Source: Caldifarciminota bacterium UBA6260
Lineage (GTDB): Bacteria; Hydrothermota; 32-111
DNA length: 64,000 nucleotides
Reading direction: 5' to 3'
NCBI GenBank assembly: GCA_002441125.1
Contig: DJVI01000009.1
Location: 19,136 to 83,135, forward strand
In this document: piece after piece, positions 16,340-25,909 of the stretch
Position numbering within the stretch: position 1 is the stretch's first letter
How the letters are laid out: every line of letters starts with the position of its first letter
Notes under the pieces: generated by a model
Told to the model about the DNA's origin: nothing
Databases searched by the model: none
What the model saw: the letters and a program-made list of their open reading frames with translations, nothing else
Position numbers and translations under genes: made by a program

Positions 16340-17347
16340 ATGAAAAGAATAATCAATATCTTTTTAATCTTTTTTCATTTTTCCTCTTTACTTGTTTTCG
16401 GGAAGGGGGTGGGGGAGATAGAATTTATAAAGGGGATTTATAATTATAGAGGGGGTTGTTTATTTTCAAATTCTTCTTCCCCAAAAAGTTTTCTCAATTT
16501 CAAAAAGCATGAAGGATTTTTGGTTGCTAATGTTTTCTGTTTAGAGGATGGTTCTGAATTGGATGCTTTGATTTTAATAGGTAAAGAAAAATTCTTTATT
16601 GAAGATGGGAACAAAAAGATTAAATTAAAAGAGGGGAAATACAAAGTAAAATTGTTATCCGATGAGATGGAACCTTTCGAAGATAGTGTAAAAATTTTTA
16701 AGGATTCAACTACAGTTAAAATATTTCAACTGAAACCTGTTGGAAAAAAGGTTGAGTTAAAAGGTAAAATTTTAGATTTTGAGAATTCAAAACCTATTCC
16801 TTTTTATTTTGATGCGACAAATTGCAAGAACTATTACGATTGCGATTACGATTCTTTAACAGGGATATTCAGGATAAGCGGTTTTGTAGGCCTTTGCACC
16901 TTACAGATTTATCCTTATGGTGATTATTTACCTGTGTTAAGAGAAATAAATTTAACTGAAGATTGTGATACATTCCCTGATATATATATAGTGAATGGTA
17001 ATGGAAACATTACAAAAAATTTGAGTTCGGTGAAATTTAAAAATAACAGTTTTATTTTAGAAAAAAATTCTTTTGAAGAACTTGATAGAATAGTTAATAT
17101 TTTAAAAGATTATCCATCTTTAAAAATAAAGATCCATTCTTTTACAGATGACTCTGGAAAAGCTTCCGAAAATTTAAAACTGTCAGAAAAAAGGTGCGAG
17201 ACGGTTAGGGAATATTTTTTGGAGAAAGGTATTGAAGAGGAGAGAATATCTATTAAAGGTTTTGGAGAGACCATGAATCTTTTCGACAACGAAACGAAAG
17301 ACAACAGGTTAAAGAATAGAAGGATAGAGATAACTTTATACAGGTAG
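16340..17347 (+). CDS. OmpA-family protein with C-terminal peptidoglycan-binding domain
   Basis: A 335-residue exported protein with an N-terminal signal sequence (IINIFLIFFHFSSLLVF). Residues ~225-335 form an OmpA/MotB-like domain: a FILEKNSFEELDRIVNIL helix, KIKIHSFTDDSGKASENLKL, RCETVREYFLEKGI and a final DNRLKNRRIEI, containing the expected Asp and Arg residues that bind DAP in peptidoglycan. The middle (~60-220) looks like beta-sandwich repeats with a VELKGKILDFENSKPIP start, similar to carboxypeptidase-regulatory-like folds, rather than an OmpA barrel. It probably tethers an outer-membrane or periplasmic assembly to the wall. Single-gene unit. Confidence 0.85.
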   Translation: MKRIINIFLIFFHFSSLLVFGKGVGEIEFIKGIYNYRGGCLFSNSSSPKSFLNFKKHEGFLVANVFCLEDGSELDALILIGKEKFFIEDGNKKIKLKEGKYKVKLLSDEMEPFEDSVKIFKDSTTVKIFQLKPVGKKVELKGKILDFENSKPIPFYFDATNCKNYYDCDYDSLTGIFRISGFVGLCTLQIYPYGDYLPVLREINLTEDCDTFPDIYIVNGNGNITKNLSSVKFKNNSFILEKNSFEELDRIVNILKDYPSLKIKIHSFTDDSGKASENLKLSEKRCETVREYFLEKGIEEERISIKGFGETMNLFDNETKDNRLKNRRIEITLYR

Positions 17348-17366
17348 TTAGTCTCCAAAAACCTTT

Positions 17367-17436
17367 AATATTATTCTCTTTCGAAAAATCCAATGATTAA
17401 AATTAGAAATTTTTCAAAAATCTAAAAAATAATATT
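17367..17436. other. AT-rich inverted repeat between convergent genes
   Basis: AATATTAT (17367-17374) pairs with ATAATATT (17429-17436), and inside it GAAAAAT (17383-17389) pairs with ATTTTTC (17409-17415). The stems are AT-only with long loops, so it is at best a weak bidirectional terminator between the OmpA-like gene and the glycosyltransferase operon. Confidence 0.25.
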
Positions 17437-17462
17437 TGGGAGAATTTTATTATTTTGGCTAT

Positions 17463-18605
17463 CTATTTTCGACCTTCTAAAAACAGATCTTCCAATTTGT
17501 TTCTATAAATTTCAACAGAATAAAATTTTGAATATTTTAAATTCATATCAATCTTTCCCCAATCTTTAAGAACTTTTTCAATAACAGACTTCAAATCCAA
17601 ATGGTTTCTATTTTCAAAAATAAAAAGTTTTGGATAACCTTTAAGTAACTCCTTCGCTGCTGTCAGATTTGAGGATATTATAACTTTACCACATTTGGCA
17701 CCCTCAAATATAACCCTTCCGGAAGTTTCAGGCCAAATTGAAGGAAAAATAAGAACATCGAAACTTTTTAAAACCTCATCTATTTTTTCACTTTTGAATT
17801 TCCCTTTTATAACTATCCTTTTATCTTTATTTTTTATTTTGATATTTCCATACAGAAGAAGTTTTATATTTTCATTCTTAAGAATTTTAAAAGCTTTCAG
17901 GATAGTTTGAAGACCTTTGTGGTAAGATGAATGTCCTACGAAAGCAAACACAGGATAGTCTCCTTTTTCCCTTTTTTCACAATCAATATCTTTTTGAAAA
18001 TTGTTTATAATTACACTTTTCTCTTTTTGTTTTAAAAATCTGTCAGTTATATCAAAAGATTTTTTTGAAGGGTAAATTATTCTATCGATAAATGTAAAAA
18101 TTTCATCAAAAAAATTTTTTCTATCTTTATACCATTTTAATCTTTTTAAAACTAATGAAAGAAATGGGAACAAAAGATCCCTTATCTGTCTGGTTATAGG
18201 AATAAAAAGGTATTTATCCATATAACAGTAAATACAGTTCTTGCCATATGGACCAGAGCATAACATATTTCTGTTATTTATCAGGACAACCCTTTCACAT
18301 ATAGAATAATAATCATGTGAAATATATCCTATCTTAACATTTCTTTTTTTCAATTCACTCAAAATTTTTGGAGTTAAAAATTTTAAAGAATGAAGTAAAA
18401 AAAGATCAAATTTTTCTTTATCAATTTTTTTGAAAAAATCTTCTTCATCCAAAAAATTTCCTTTTAAAAGAGCCTTTTTTACTCTTCCATCCTCAAAATC
18501 TGATTTCGTAGTTAAAATAGTTTCATCTACCAAAGCGAGTTCCTTTACAAAACAAGATGAACCACCATCATCTTTATAACTATCTATATAATGTAAAATC
18601 TTCAT
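17463..18605 (-). CDS. glycosyltransferase, GT4/GT-B type
   Basis: A 380-residue GT-B-fold glycosyltransferase. The N-terminal domain starts MKILHYIDSYKDDGGSSCF. The C-terminal domain has FAFVGHSSYHKGLQTILKAF and FPSIWPETSGRVIFEGAKCG, the nucleotide-sugar-binding ExxxxxxE region of GT4. A cysteine cluster (CSGPYGKNCIYCY, ~115-130) is of the kind seen in some GT4 enzymes. It would add a sugar to the polymer exported by Wzm/Wzt at the other end of the operon. Its ATG overlaps the stop of the previous GT by 4 nt; it is last in the unit. Substrate not predictable. Confidence 0.82.
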   Translation of the reverse strand: MKILHYIDSYKDDGGSSCFVKELALVDETILTTKSDFEDGRVKKALLKGNFLDEEDFFKKIDKEKFDLFLLHSLKFLTPKILSELKKRNVKIGYISHDYYSICERVVLINNRNMLCSGPYGKNCIYCYMDKYLFIPITRQIRDLLFPFLSLVLKRLKWYKDRKNFFDEIFTFIDRIIYPSKKSFDITDRFLKQKEKSVIINNFQKDIDCEKREKGDYPVFAFVGHSSYHKGLQTILKAFKILKNENIKLLLYGNIKIKNKDKRIVIKGKFKSEKIDEVLKSFDVLIFPSIWPETSGRVIFEGAKCGKVIISSNLTAAKELLKGYPKLFIFENRNHLDLKSVIEKVLKDWGKIDMNLKYSKFYSVEIYRNKLEDLFLEGRK

Positions 18606-19807
18606 AAAAGATTCTCCAAAATTTTATCTAACTGTTTGTTAAACCTTTTTTTATCAAATCGCCCTTCACTGTAACCATCGATGAGATCACTCCCATTTAA
18701 AGCTATATTCCTTGCATTTTCAGATAATCTCTTCTTAAGCTGTTGGTTAATGTATAGTTGTTTTAAATAGTTGTATGTTAAAAGATAATCTCCAAAAGGA
18801 ACAAGGTATCCGTTTAAACCATTCTTCACAATATAAGTTGACCCCCAGCAGTAAGAGTTTATAGTTGGAATACCATAAGAATGAGCTTCAACACTAACTA
18901 TCCCAAAAGATTCTGCTATTGAAGGCAAAATAAAAATATCAGTTTTTAAAAAGAGTTCATCTTTTTCTTTATCTGTAACATATGGATGGTATTCAATAAA
19001 ATCCATTCCCTTTACCATACTTAAATATTTTTCATCCATTTTACCAACAATAGTGAACTTTATATTCTTGAACTCTGAGTATAAAAGTTTTACAGCATTT
19101 AAACTTGTTAGTATACCTTTTTCATAATTCTGTGTTCCAATAGTTAGTATGTTGAAAAGGCCATTCCCACCTTTTGAAACTTTTTCAGGAATATCTATAT
19201 AAGAGTTAAGGTAAAAAACTTTATTTCCAAAATTTTTTAAATATTCTTTTTCATTCGTGTTTAAGCACACAAGAATATCTGCCATTTCATACAAACTTTT
19301 GTAATATGGATGAAAAAATTCGTAAGAGAATCTTTCAGTTTTTGGAATAGTTGAGTGTATTTGCGGAATGAAAATAGATTTTTTTTTATATTTTTTCGAA
19401 TAGTAAAGTGCCGGATAAACAACTGAAGTAAAAGGTAAGAAACCTGTTATAACAATATCATATTTTAGAATATTTTTTTTCAGGTTGTAAAGAAGAGATG
19501 GGGATACTATTTTAAAGTTCAAAGAATAGTATTTTAAAATTCCATAATTTTCAAAAAATTTAAAAATTCTGTTTTTGTATCTAAAATCAATAAGAGAAAA
19601 TCTTTTTATCGTAGAACCTTTTATATTCTCTTCCCTTTTCAAATTTCTATCGTTAAATTTATAAGAATCGTCAGATACTCTTAAAGTGTAAACATCAATA
19701 TCAAAACCTTTTTCTTTCAGGTTATCAAAAATCATTTTTGAAAATTTTTCTGAACCAGATAATACAGGGTAAAATCTGTTGAAAACGAGTAAAACTTTTT
19801 TACCCAT
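18602..19807 (-). CDS. glycosyltransferase, GT4 family
   Basis: A 401-residue GT-B enzyme: N-terminal FNRFYPVLSGSEKFSKMI, then TIGTQNYEKGILTSLNAVKL and FILPSIAESFGIVSVEAHSY, the GT4 E-x7-E donor-binding motif. Start at ATG 19807 is preferred: GGAAGG lies 4 nt upstream, the spacing found for many SD-led genes here; a TTG 12 nt earlier is possible. Cytoplasmic, acts on lipid-linked glycan intermediates with the two neighbouring transferases. Confidence 0.87.
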   Translation of the reverse strand: MGKKVLLVFNRFYPVLSGSEKFSKMIFDNLKEKGFDIDVYTLRVSDDSYKFNDRNLKREENIKGSTIKRFSLIDFRYKNRIFKFFENYGILKYYSLNFKIVSPSLLYNLKKNILKYDIVITGFLPFTSVVYPALYYSKKYKKKSIFIPQIHSTIPKTERFSYEFFHPYYKSLYEMADILVCLNTNEKEYLKNFGNKVFYLNSYIDIPEKVSKGGNGLFNILTIGTQNYEKGILTSLNAVKLLYSEFKNIKFTIVGKMDEKYLSMVKGMDFIEYHPYVTDKEKDELFLKTDIFILPSIAESFGIVSVEAHSYGIPTINSYCWGSTYIVKNGLNGYLVPFGDYLLTYNYLKQLYINQQLKKRLSENARNIALNGSDLIDGYSEGRFDKKRFNKQLDKILENLL

Positions 19808-21116
19808 CCTTCCTTCCAATGTAAGTTATTTTTACTTTTTCTTCAGTTTTTATTTTAATATTTATTTTCCTTTTTGATACCTTAAAATAGAAAGGTGATC
19901 TTTTTGAAACCATTTCAAAACCGTTGTAATAAATGTAAACTTGCTGATTTTCAGGATAATATATAAGAACATATTCACAATCTTCCTTACTTTCCAAAAA
20001 GATCTCACCTTCAAAGAAAATGTATCTACCAACAGGAAAATTTTTATCTAAAAAAGAGAATCCCCTTCCAATATAAAAATCATCTATTCCAAAAGTTATT
20101 GAGCTTTTTAAAGAAGGTATCTGTTCAAAAGTAGAAACTACATTTACCCTTTCATCAAAAATTTCTTCAGTTTGAAAAGGTTTATAACTTTTTTCAAGAA
20201 AATGTTCTATCCTTTTTGCTTTTATGATAAATTTCCTTTTAAACCTAAAAAATAAAATTTTGGGCAAAAGTAAAAATAAAGAAACAAAAATTTTTATATG
20301 TAAAAGGTTTCTTTTCAAAAATCTTGTTTTCAGAAAGTATATTTTTGCTTTTAAAAGATATGGGAAGGATAGAAATTTTAGAAGAAAAAGGTACTGATTT
20401 TTCAATATTAAAAAATCTTTCTTCTTTGAAAAATTTTTGAAACTCCCAGAATACTCATGGTAACATACTGCATCTTTGACAAAAGAAATTTTATAATCAG
20501 TTTCAGTTAAAATTCTTGCTGAAAGATCAGCATCCTCATAGAATGAAGAGTAGGAAAAATCGAAAAGTGAAACCTTTTTTAAAAGTTCCCTTTTTATTCC
20601 AAAACAACCACCAGATAAAAAAATATTGGAATCACTTTTTATTTCAACATTATCGCCAAAACCGTAATCTCTGTTCTTCGCAAAACCGGTGAGGTTCAGA
20701 ATAAGACCAGTTGAGTTGATAATATCTTTTTTTCTGTTGAATTTTATAAGTGGCATTGCAGCACCAACATCCTTTCTATTAAAAACTGGGTCCAGTTTTT
20801 CTAAAAAATCTTTTTCCAAGATTATATCGTTGTTCATAACCAAAAGGATATCGGCTTGGGCGTAAAGAAAATATTTGAGTCCAAAATTATGTGAAACATA
20901 GCCAAGATTTTTGTTAACTCTTGTTACCTTAACAGCGGGAAAATTCTTATGAACATCTTCCACAGATGTATCTGTTGAGCAGTTGTCTATAAGATGAACT
21001 ATATAATTTTTGTATGTCTGTTTAAAAATGGAACCTATAGATTCAAAAAAAACATCCTTTAAAAATGAACTCCCATTGTAGTTGAGTATTTGAACTATAT
21101 AGAGATTTTTTTTCAT
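19800..21116 (-). CDS. GT2-family glycosyltransferase with C-terminal extension
   Basis: A 438-residue protein. Residues 1-240 are a GT-A domain of the rhamnosyltransferase-like GT2 type: VQILNYNGSSFL, HLIDNCSTDTSVED, MNNDIILEKDF (DxD-equivalent NND) and FYEDADLSARI. A basic, hydrophobic stretch (~250-300) could be membrane-associated. The last ~110 residues are beta-rich (for example YVLIYYPENQQVYIYYNGFE) and belong to no family I know; they may bind a sugar or membrane. Downstream of the rmlD-like reductase with a 4-nt overlap. Confidence 0.82.
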   Translation of the reverse strand: MKKNLYIVQILNYNGSSFLKDVFFESIGSIFKQTYKNYIVHLIDNCSTDTSVEDVHKNFPAVKVTRVNKNLGYVSHNFGLKYFLYAQADILLVMNNDIILEKDFLEKLDPVFNRKDVGAAMPLIKFNRKKDIINSTGLILNLTGFAKNRDYGFGDNVEIKSDSNIFLSGGCFGIKRELLKKVSLFDFSYSSFYEDADLSARILTETDYKISFVKDAVCYHEYSGSFKNFSKKKDFLILKNQYLFLLKFLSFPYLLKAKIYFLKTRFLKRNLLHIKIFVSLFLLLPKILFFRFKRKFIIKAKRIEHFLEKSYKPFQTEEIFDERVNVVSTFEQIPSLKSSITFGIDDFYIGRGFSFLDKNFPVGRYIFFEGEIFLESKEDCEYVLIYYPENQQVYIYYNGFEMVSKRSPFYFKVSKRKINIKIKTEEKVKITYIGRKDG

Positions 21117-21958
21117 AAGAACTCTTTAATAGATCTTTTCAAAGCATCCTCAAATGTTGGCATAATTTCTATACCAAGATTTTCAAGTTTTTCACTTTTT
21201 AAAGCACAATTTTTTGGAATCTTTTCAATAAGTTCATCGTTCCTTACATTTATTTTTACATCCTTTTTAAGAAAATCTTTTATAAACTTTGCAACATCTA
21301 TATATGAAACGAAACCTTTATTAACAAGATGCAAAATACCTGAAAAGTTAGTTTTTTTTCTCAATATCTCTTCGATCTTCAAAGAGAGATCCAAAGCGTA
21401 TGTTGGTGAAGTGGTTATGTTGTATAAAGAAACATCCTTTCCTTCAAGTATCTTTTTTATCGTGAACCCTATAACATTATGACCTGGTGTAAAATTGCTA
21501 TACCCAAAAATCTCATCAGTTCTTATTATCAAAGAGTCAGGGTTGTTTTCAAGTATCAGAATCTCCCCCTTGTATTTCGAAAATCCGTAAACTGTTTTTG
21601 GTTCGGGAAGATCACTTTCAACATACTCTGTTTTCTTTTCCCCGTTGAAAACAAATCCAGTTGAAAGATGAATGAATTTGCAACCAAATTCCTTAGAAAT
21701 CTTTGCCATTTCTGCGGGAGAGTATGAGTTCACTTTCAAAGCTTCATCAGGGTGCTTTTCACAGTAATAGATGTTAGTTAAACCTGCACAGTTTATACAA
21801 ACTTCTATTTTATTTTTCTTAATAAAAGAATGAAACTCTTCATAATTTAAGATATTCAACTCACTATGCGATGGTTTAAAAACTCTGTTACTCTTTTCAA
21901 AAATCCCAGACAGATATTTCCCAAGCAAACCTCCACTTCCCAAAATCAAAACATTCAT
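21113..21958 (-). CDS. RmlD-like sugar-nucleotide reductase (SDR)
   Basis: A 281-residue short-chain dehydrogenase of the dTDP-4-dehydrorhamnose reductase family. NAD(P) motif GSGGLLGKYL at the N-terminus; active-site YGFSKYKGE (Y-x3-K); CAGLTNIYYCEKHPDEA as in RmlD. The family makes dTDP-L-rhamnose or a related 6-deoxysugar. The other rml genes (A, B, C) are not in this window, so the substrate is uncertain. Between wzt and the GT2 gene in the glycan operon, preceded by a 55-nt gap with AGGAGGGGA as ribosome site. Confidence 0.8.
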   Translation of the reverse strand: MNVLILGSGGLLGKYLSGIFEKSNRVFKPSHSELNILNYEEFHSFIKKNKIEVCINCAGLTNIYYCEKHPDEALKVNSYSPAEMAKISKEFGCKFIHLSTGFVFNGEKKTEYVESDLPEPKTVYGFSKYKGEILILENNPDSLIIRTDEIFGYSNFTPGHNVIGFTIKKILEGKDVSLYNITTSPTYALDLSLKIEEILRKKTNFSGILHLVNKGFVSYIDVAKFIKDFLKKDVKINVRNDELIEKIPKNCALKSEKLENLGIEIMPTFEDALKRSIKEFL

Positions 21959-22013
21959 TTCCCCTCCTTATTTTTAAAAAGAACTAAAGAAAATAGCAGG
22001 ATATTTGAAAAAC

Positions 22014-23141
22014 TCATAATTTCCAACTTACAGGTATCTTTACAAAACCTAAATGTGTTTTTCTGTTACCTACAACCTCAAATGAAGAAGCAAAATCTAT
22101 ATGATCGTAAGGGAATCTATTAAAAATATCATAAAAAGCAACAGAGATGTAATATTTCCCAGGATTCAGATTCAAAGGTTGAAAAGAAAAATATAATTCA
22201 CCTGTATCTTTCACATCAATATATTTCCCTTCATAATCGTAAGTGTTTGGACCACATATAACATTTGAAAACTGATCGGTTATAGCGAAACCGAATATTG
22301 CTTTTTCAACCTTTCCGTTCTTTTTGTATTTGATTTTAAAACTTATATTTTTCCTTTCATAAAAAGAGTAAATATCATTTTCACATATTATATCTGTTAT
22401 CTCTACCTCTCTGCTTCCCCTTCTAATAAAATTTTTAATAGGATCATTTTCCTTACGGGAAAGATATGAAGATACGACCTCTTCCGGATCACCTAACTTT
22501 ACAAGTTCCCCTTCATCAAGCAATGCTACCCTATCTGAAAATCTTGTGATCATTCCCATATCATGAGAAACGAAAAGAATAGTTACCCCTTCATTTTTTA
22601 AACTTTCAACTTTTTCAAGACATTTTCTTTGGAAATGAATATCTCCAACTGCAAGTACCTCATCTATTATAAGTATTTCAGGCTTTGTGAATATAGCAAC
22701 AGAAAAACCTAACCTGACATACATACCTGTAGAATACTCTTTGACCTTCATATCTATAAAATTTTCAAGTTCTGAAAAATCTATTATTTTATCTATTATC
22801 GAACTTATGTATTTTTTTGAAAACCCCATAATGGTTCCATAAAGAAAAATATTCTCCTTTCCAGTAAGTTCTGGATTGAAACCTATTCCAAGACCAAGAA
22901 AGGAAGAAACATTTCCATAAACTCTAACAGTACCTTTATCAGGTTTTAAAATTTTTGAAACTATAGATAATAGAGTTGTTTTTCCTGAACCGTTGGCACC
23001 TATTATAGAAAAAAACTCATTTCTCGAAACATCAAAAGAAATATTTTTTAAAGCTTCAATTTTCTTCTTTTTGAAAAAACCTATGTTTGGATAGTAAGTT
23101 AAGGAAACATCTTTCAATGAAACTACAAAATTTCTGTTCAT
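22014..23141 (-). CDS. wzt: ABC transporter ATPase for O-antigen/capsule export (Wzt-like)
   Basis: A 375-residue ATPase: Walker A GANGSGKTT (48-56), signature YSTGM (136-140), Walker B ILIIDE (156-161), and the H-loop VSHD. Residues ~240-375 are the extra beta-sandwich Wzt_C domain, which in E. coli O9a-type systems reads the capped end of the finished glycan before export. Its presence suggests the glycan is end-modified. Start overlaps wzm by 4 nt. Confidence 0.92.
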   Translation of the reverse strand: MNRNFVVSLKDVSLTYYPNIGFFKKKKIEALKNISFDVSRNEFFSIIGANGSGKTTLLSIVSKILKPDKGTVRVYGNVSSFLGLGIGFNPELTGKENIFLYGTIMGFSKKYISSIIDKIIDFSELENFIDMKVKEYSTGMYVRLGFSVAIFTKPEILIIDEVLAVGDIHFQRKCLEKVESLKNEGVTILFVSHDMGMITRFSDRVALLDEGELVKLGDPEEVVSSYLSRKENDPIKNFIRRGSREVEITDIICENDIYSFYERKNISFKIKYKKNGKVEKAIFGFAITDQFSNVICGPNTYDYEGKYIDVKDTGELYFSFQPLNLNPGKYYISVAFYDIFNRFPYDHIDFASSFEVVGNRKTHLGFVKIPVSWKL

Positions 23142-23890
23142 AAACTTTTTACCATCCTATCCTCAAAAATGTTGAAGAAAAGGTATCCAAAAAGTGAGAA
23201 TATTATTGAAAAGAAGAGAGAATTTATCATAACAGTTGTATCTGGGAAAGTAGAATAGAAAAGAATATTCTGAACTCCTATTATATATACTGCCACAGGA
23301 TTTAAAAGATAAATATGGATAAACTTGTAAGGAACATATTCGAAAGGATAAAATATTGGACAAAGAAAAAACAGAGCTTGAACCAATATGTCCCAACCAG
23401 CTTTAATGTCTCTGAAAAAAACATAGGTAACTGAAAGTATCGTTGATAAGCCAAAAAGGAAAAATGAAAAAACAATAATATAAGGTATGAATGAAAGAAA
23501 AACCAAAGGGAAAGATTTAGTAACAATTATATAGAAAATAATATATATCAGGTATTCAAAGAAAGTTATTATAAGGTTTGAAATAACAAGTGATAAAGGT
23601 AAAATTAATCTATCTATCTTTACCTTTAAAACCAACTCTCTGTTTCTGTAAAAAAGATGTAAAGATTGTGATGTAGTGTTAACAAAAAATCTCCATAAGG
23701 TTGTTCCAGAAAGAATAAATAAAGGATAATTTTTCATGTTGAATCTCATAAATCTGTTAAAAACTATATATATGATAAACATCAGAAACAAAGGTTCAAA
23801 AATTATCCATAAAAATCCTAAAATTGAATTTTTATATTTTGTTTTAAGGTCAGATTTTATGAGTTCAACTACAAGATCAAAATTTATCAT
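23138..23890 (-). CDS. wzm: ABC-2 type polysaccharide export permease (Wzm-like)
   Basis: A 250-residue membrane protein with the family opening DLVVELIKSDLKTKYKNS and six hydrophobic segments; the ILGFLWIIFEPLFLMF segment is typical of Wzm/TagG permeases. With Wzt it exports a lipid-linked polymer to the periplasm. It heads the glycan operon and starts 6 nt after its -10 box, so the mRNA is predicted leaderless. Confidence 0.92.
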   Translation of the reverse strand: MINFDLVVELIKSDLKTKYKNSILGFLWIIFEPLFLMFIIYIVFNRFMRFNMKNYPLFILSGTTLWRFFVNTTSQSLHLFYRNRELVLKVKIDRLILPLSLVISNLIITFFEYLIYIIFYIIVTKSFPLVFLSFIPYIIVFSFFLFGLSTILSVTYVFFRDIKAGWDILVQALFFLCPIFYPFEYVPYKFIHIYLLNPVAVYIIGVQNILFYSTFPDTTVMINSLFFSIIFSLFGYLFFNIFEDRMVKSL

Positions 23891-23896
23891 AAAAGT

Positions 23897-23924
23897 ATTT
23901 TAACAGAGATTGAATTACAGTCAA
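23897..23924 (-). promoter_or_regulatory. leaderless-type promoter of the wzm operon
   Basis: Minus strand: TTGACT (23919-23924), 16-bp spacer, TAAAAT (23897-23902), 6 nt, ATG at 23890. Confidence 0.72.
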
Positions 23925-23941
23925 GAATATTAAAGGTTGTA

Positions 23942-23970
23942 TTGACTATTTAACTATATTGTGATATAAA
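23942..23970 (+). promoter_or_regulatory. leaderless-type promoter of the dapB operon
   Basis: TTGACT (23942-23947), 17-bp spacer, TATAAA (23965-23970), 6 nt, ATG at 23977. It stands back to back with the wzm promoter; 17 bp separate the two -35 boxes. Confidence 0.75.
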
Positions 23971-23976
23971 TAGATT

Positions 23977-24762
23977 ATGATAAGAGTTGGAGTTAATGGC
24001 TGTGCTGGAAAGATGGGCAGCATAATATGTTATAAAATCCTTAACGAAAGCGATATAGTTTTAACCGAAGCTTTTGAAAGATCCGGTTCAGAATTTATTG
24101 GAATGGATCTTGGTTTAGCTTTAGGTATTGAGGAATGGAAACTTAATATCAAAGAACTTAAAAGTTCTGAAAATTACAAAATGGATATTATAATAGATTT
24201 CTCATCTGAGGAAGGATTTTTAAATTCTCTCGAATACGCTTTTTCACATAGGATTCCATTCGTTGCAGGAACAACCGGACTATCAGAAAACAGTATGAAA
24301 AAAATGAAAGAATATTCTAAAAATATTCCTATACTCTATTCTTCAAATATGTCAACAGGTATCAATTCTATATTGAAAATTTTGGAAAACATGAAAGATA
24401 TTTTAAACGATAGAAAAAGGGACATTGAGATTATTGAATACCATCATAACAAAAAAAAGGATGCTCCGAGTGGAACAGCGTTGATGATAGCTGAAAAAAT
24501 ATCCGCACTAACAAAAAGGGATATAAACAAGAACGGAAATATAACATTCCCAAGGGGTGATGAGATAAGGATACACTCTCTAAGAATTGGAGAGATATAC
24601 GGTTACCATAAAATAATAATTTCAGGAAACGGTGAAACTATAGAAATTTCCCACTCAGCGTTATCAAGGGAAACTTTTGCAAACGGAGTTATAGAAAGTA
24701 TAAGATTTTTAATAGATAAAAAGGAAGGATTGTACTCTCTTTTAGACATCAAAAGGAGATAG
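23977..24762 (+). CDS. dapB: 4-hydroxy-tetrahydrodipicolinate reductase
   Basis: A 261-residue DapB, normal length. N-terminal NAD(P) motif VGVNGCAGKMGS; active-site IEYHHNKKKDAPSGTAL, with the catalytic His pair and the Lys/substrate-binding DAPSGTA. It reduces hydroxy-tetrahydrodipicolinate to tetrahydrodipicolinate for DAP/lysine. It leads a 12-gene run in which the next three genes are the same pathway. dapA is not in this window. Confidence 0.96.
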   Translation: MIRVGVNGCAGKMGSIICYKILNESDIVLTEAFERSGSEFIGMDLGLALGIEEWKLNIKELKSSENYKMDIIIDFSSEEGFLNSLEYAFSHRIPFVAGTTGLSENSMKKMKEYSKNIPILYSSNMSTGINSILKILENMKDILNDRKRDIEIIEYHHNKKKDAPSGTALMIAEKISALTKRDINKNGNITFPRGDEIRIHSLRIGEIYGYHKIIISGNGETIEISHSALSRETFANGVIESIRFLIDKKEGLYSLLDIKRR

Positions 24763-24763
24763 G

Positions 24764-25909
24764 ATGTTTTCTCAAAATCTTAACAAACTCCCTTTGTACC
24801 TATTCGATCAGATAGATAAGATGAAAAAAAGTATACCTGATCCAATAGATTTCGGTGTGGGAGATCCAGATATTCCGACACCAAAAATTATTGTTGATGA
24901 GTTGATAAAAAATGTAAAAAAATCAGAAAACCATAGATACCCTCCATACGATGGAATTTTAGAACTAAAGAAGGAGATATCTGAATACTTTAAAAAAAGA
25001 TTCTCTGTTAATCTTGATCCTGAAAAAGAGGTTTTGGTACTTATAGGTTCAAAAGAGGGTATAGCCCATTCACTTGAAGCGTTTTTGAACAGAAACGATA
25101 AAGTTTTAATCCCTTCAATATGTTATCCAGTCTATAAAAATCAAACTATCCTTAAGGGTGGAAAACCGGTAGAATATAAGATAAGATTTGAAAACAATTT
25201 TGTTCCAGAAATCAGCGAAATCGAAAAGAAAATAGATAAAAAAACAAAAATCCTATTTTTAAATTATCCTAACAACCCTACTGGTGCAAAAGTAAAAAAA
25301 GAATTCTATGACAGAATCTATGAACTATGTGCTAAAAAAAATATTATGGTTTTAAACGATAATGTTTATTCTGAAATATATTTCGATGATTCCCCACCTC
25401 CTTCATTTTTACAATCAGACAGGGATAAAAATTTATCATGCGAATTCCATTCATTCTCAAAAGTCTTCAACATGACAGGTTGGAGAATAGGATTTTTGGT
25501 TGGAAATCAAAAGATTATAGAGATGGTTAAAAAGATCAAAACTAATACAGATTCCGGAGTTTTCATACCTATTCAAAAAGCGTCCATTGCAGGTTTAAAG
25601 AATATTGAAAAGATAAAAGAAAATAACATTAAAATATTCAAAAAAAGGATGGAGATACTTTCTGAGCATCTATACTCTAAAGGTTTTGAATTTCATAAAC
25701 CTGTCTCAACCTACTATATATTCACTAAAACTTTAAAAAATATGGATTCTTTATCTTTCACAAAACTTTTACTTCAGAAAGCAGGTATAGTGACAACACC
25801 AGGAATTGGATTCGGTAAGGATGGAGACAGATTTGTTAGATTTTCAATTACTCTAAATGAAAAAGATTTTTATAGAGGTATAGAAAAAATAAAAAGAATG
25901 AAAATATAA
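24764..25909 (+). CDS. dapL: LL-diaminopimelate aminotransferase
   Basis: A 381-residue class I/II PLP aminotransferase. LPLYLFDQIDKMKK, FGVGDPDIPTPK, HRYPPYDGILELKKEI and LIGSKEGIAHSLEAF are the DapL-type fingerprint; the PLP lysine is in FHSFSKVFNMTGWRIGF. DapL converts tetrahydrodipicolinate to LL-DAP directly, bypassing succinyl/acetyl steps. Its position after dapB supports this over a generic aspartate aminotransferase. AGGAGA precedes the ATG; 1 nt from dapB. Confidence 0.88.
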   Translation: MFSQNLNKLPLYLFDQIDKMKKSIPDPIDFGVGDPDIPTPKIIVDELIKNVKKSENHRYPPYDGILELKKEISEYFKKRFSVNLDPEKEVLVLIGSKEGIAHSLEAFLNRNDKVLIPSICYPVYKNQTILKGGKPVEYKIRFENNFVPEISEIEKKIDKKTKILFLNYPNNPTGAKVKKEFYDRIYELCAKKNIMVLNDNVYSEIYFDDSPPPSFLQSDRDKNLSCEFHSFSKVFNMTGWRIGFLVGNQKIIEMVKKIKTNTDSGVFIPIQKASIAGLKNIEKIKENNIKIFKKRMEILSEHLYSKGFEFHKPVSTYYIFTKTLKNMDSLSFTKLLLQKAGIVTTPGIGFGKDGDRFVRFSITLNEKDFYRGIEKIKRMKI

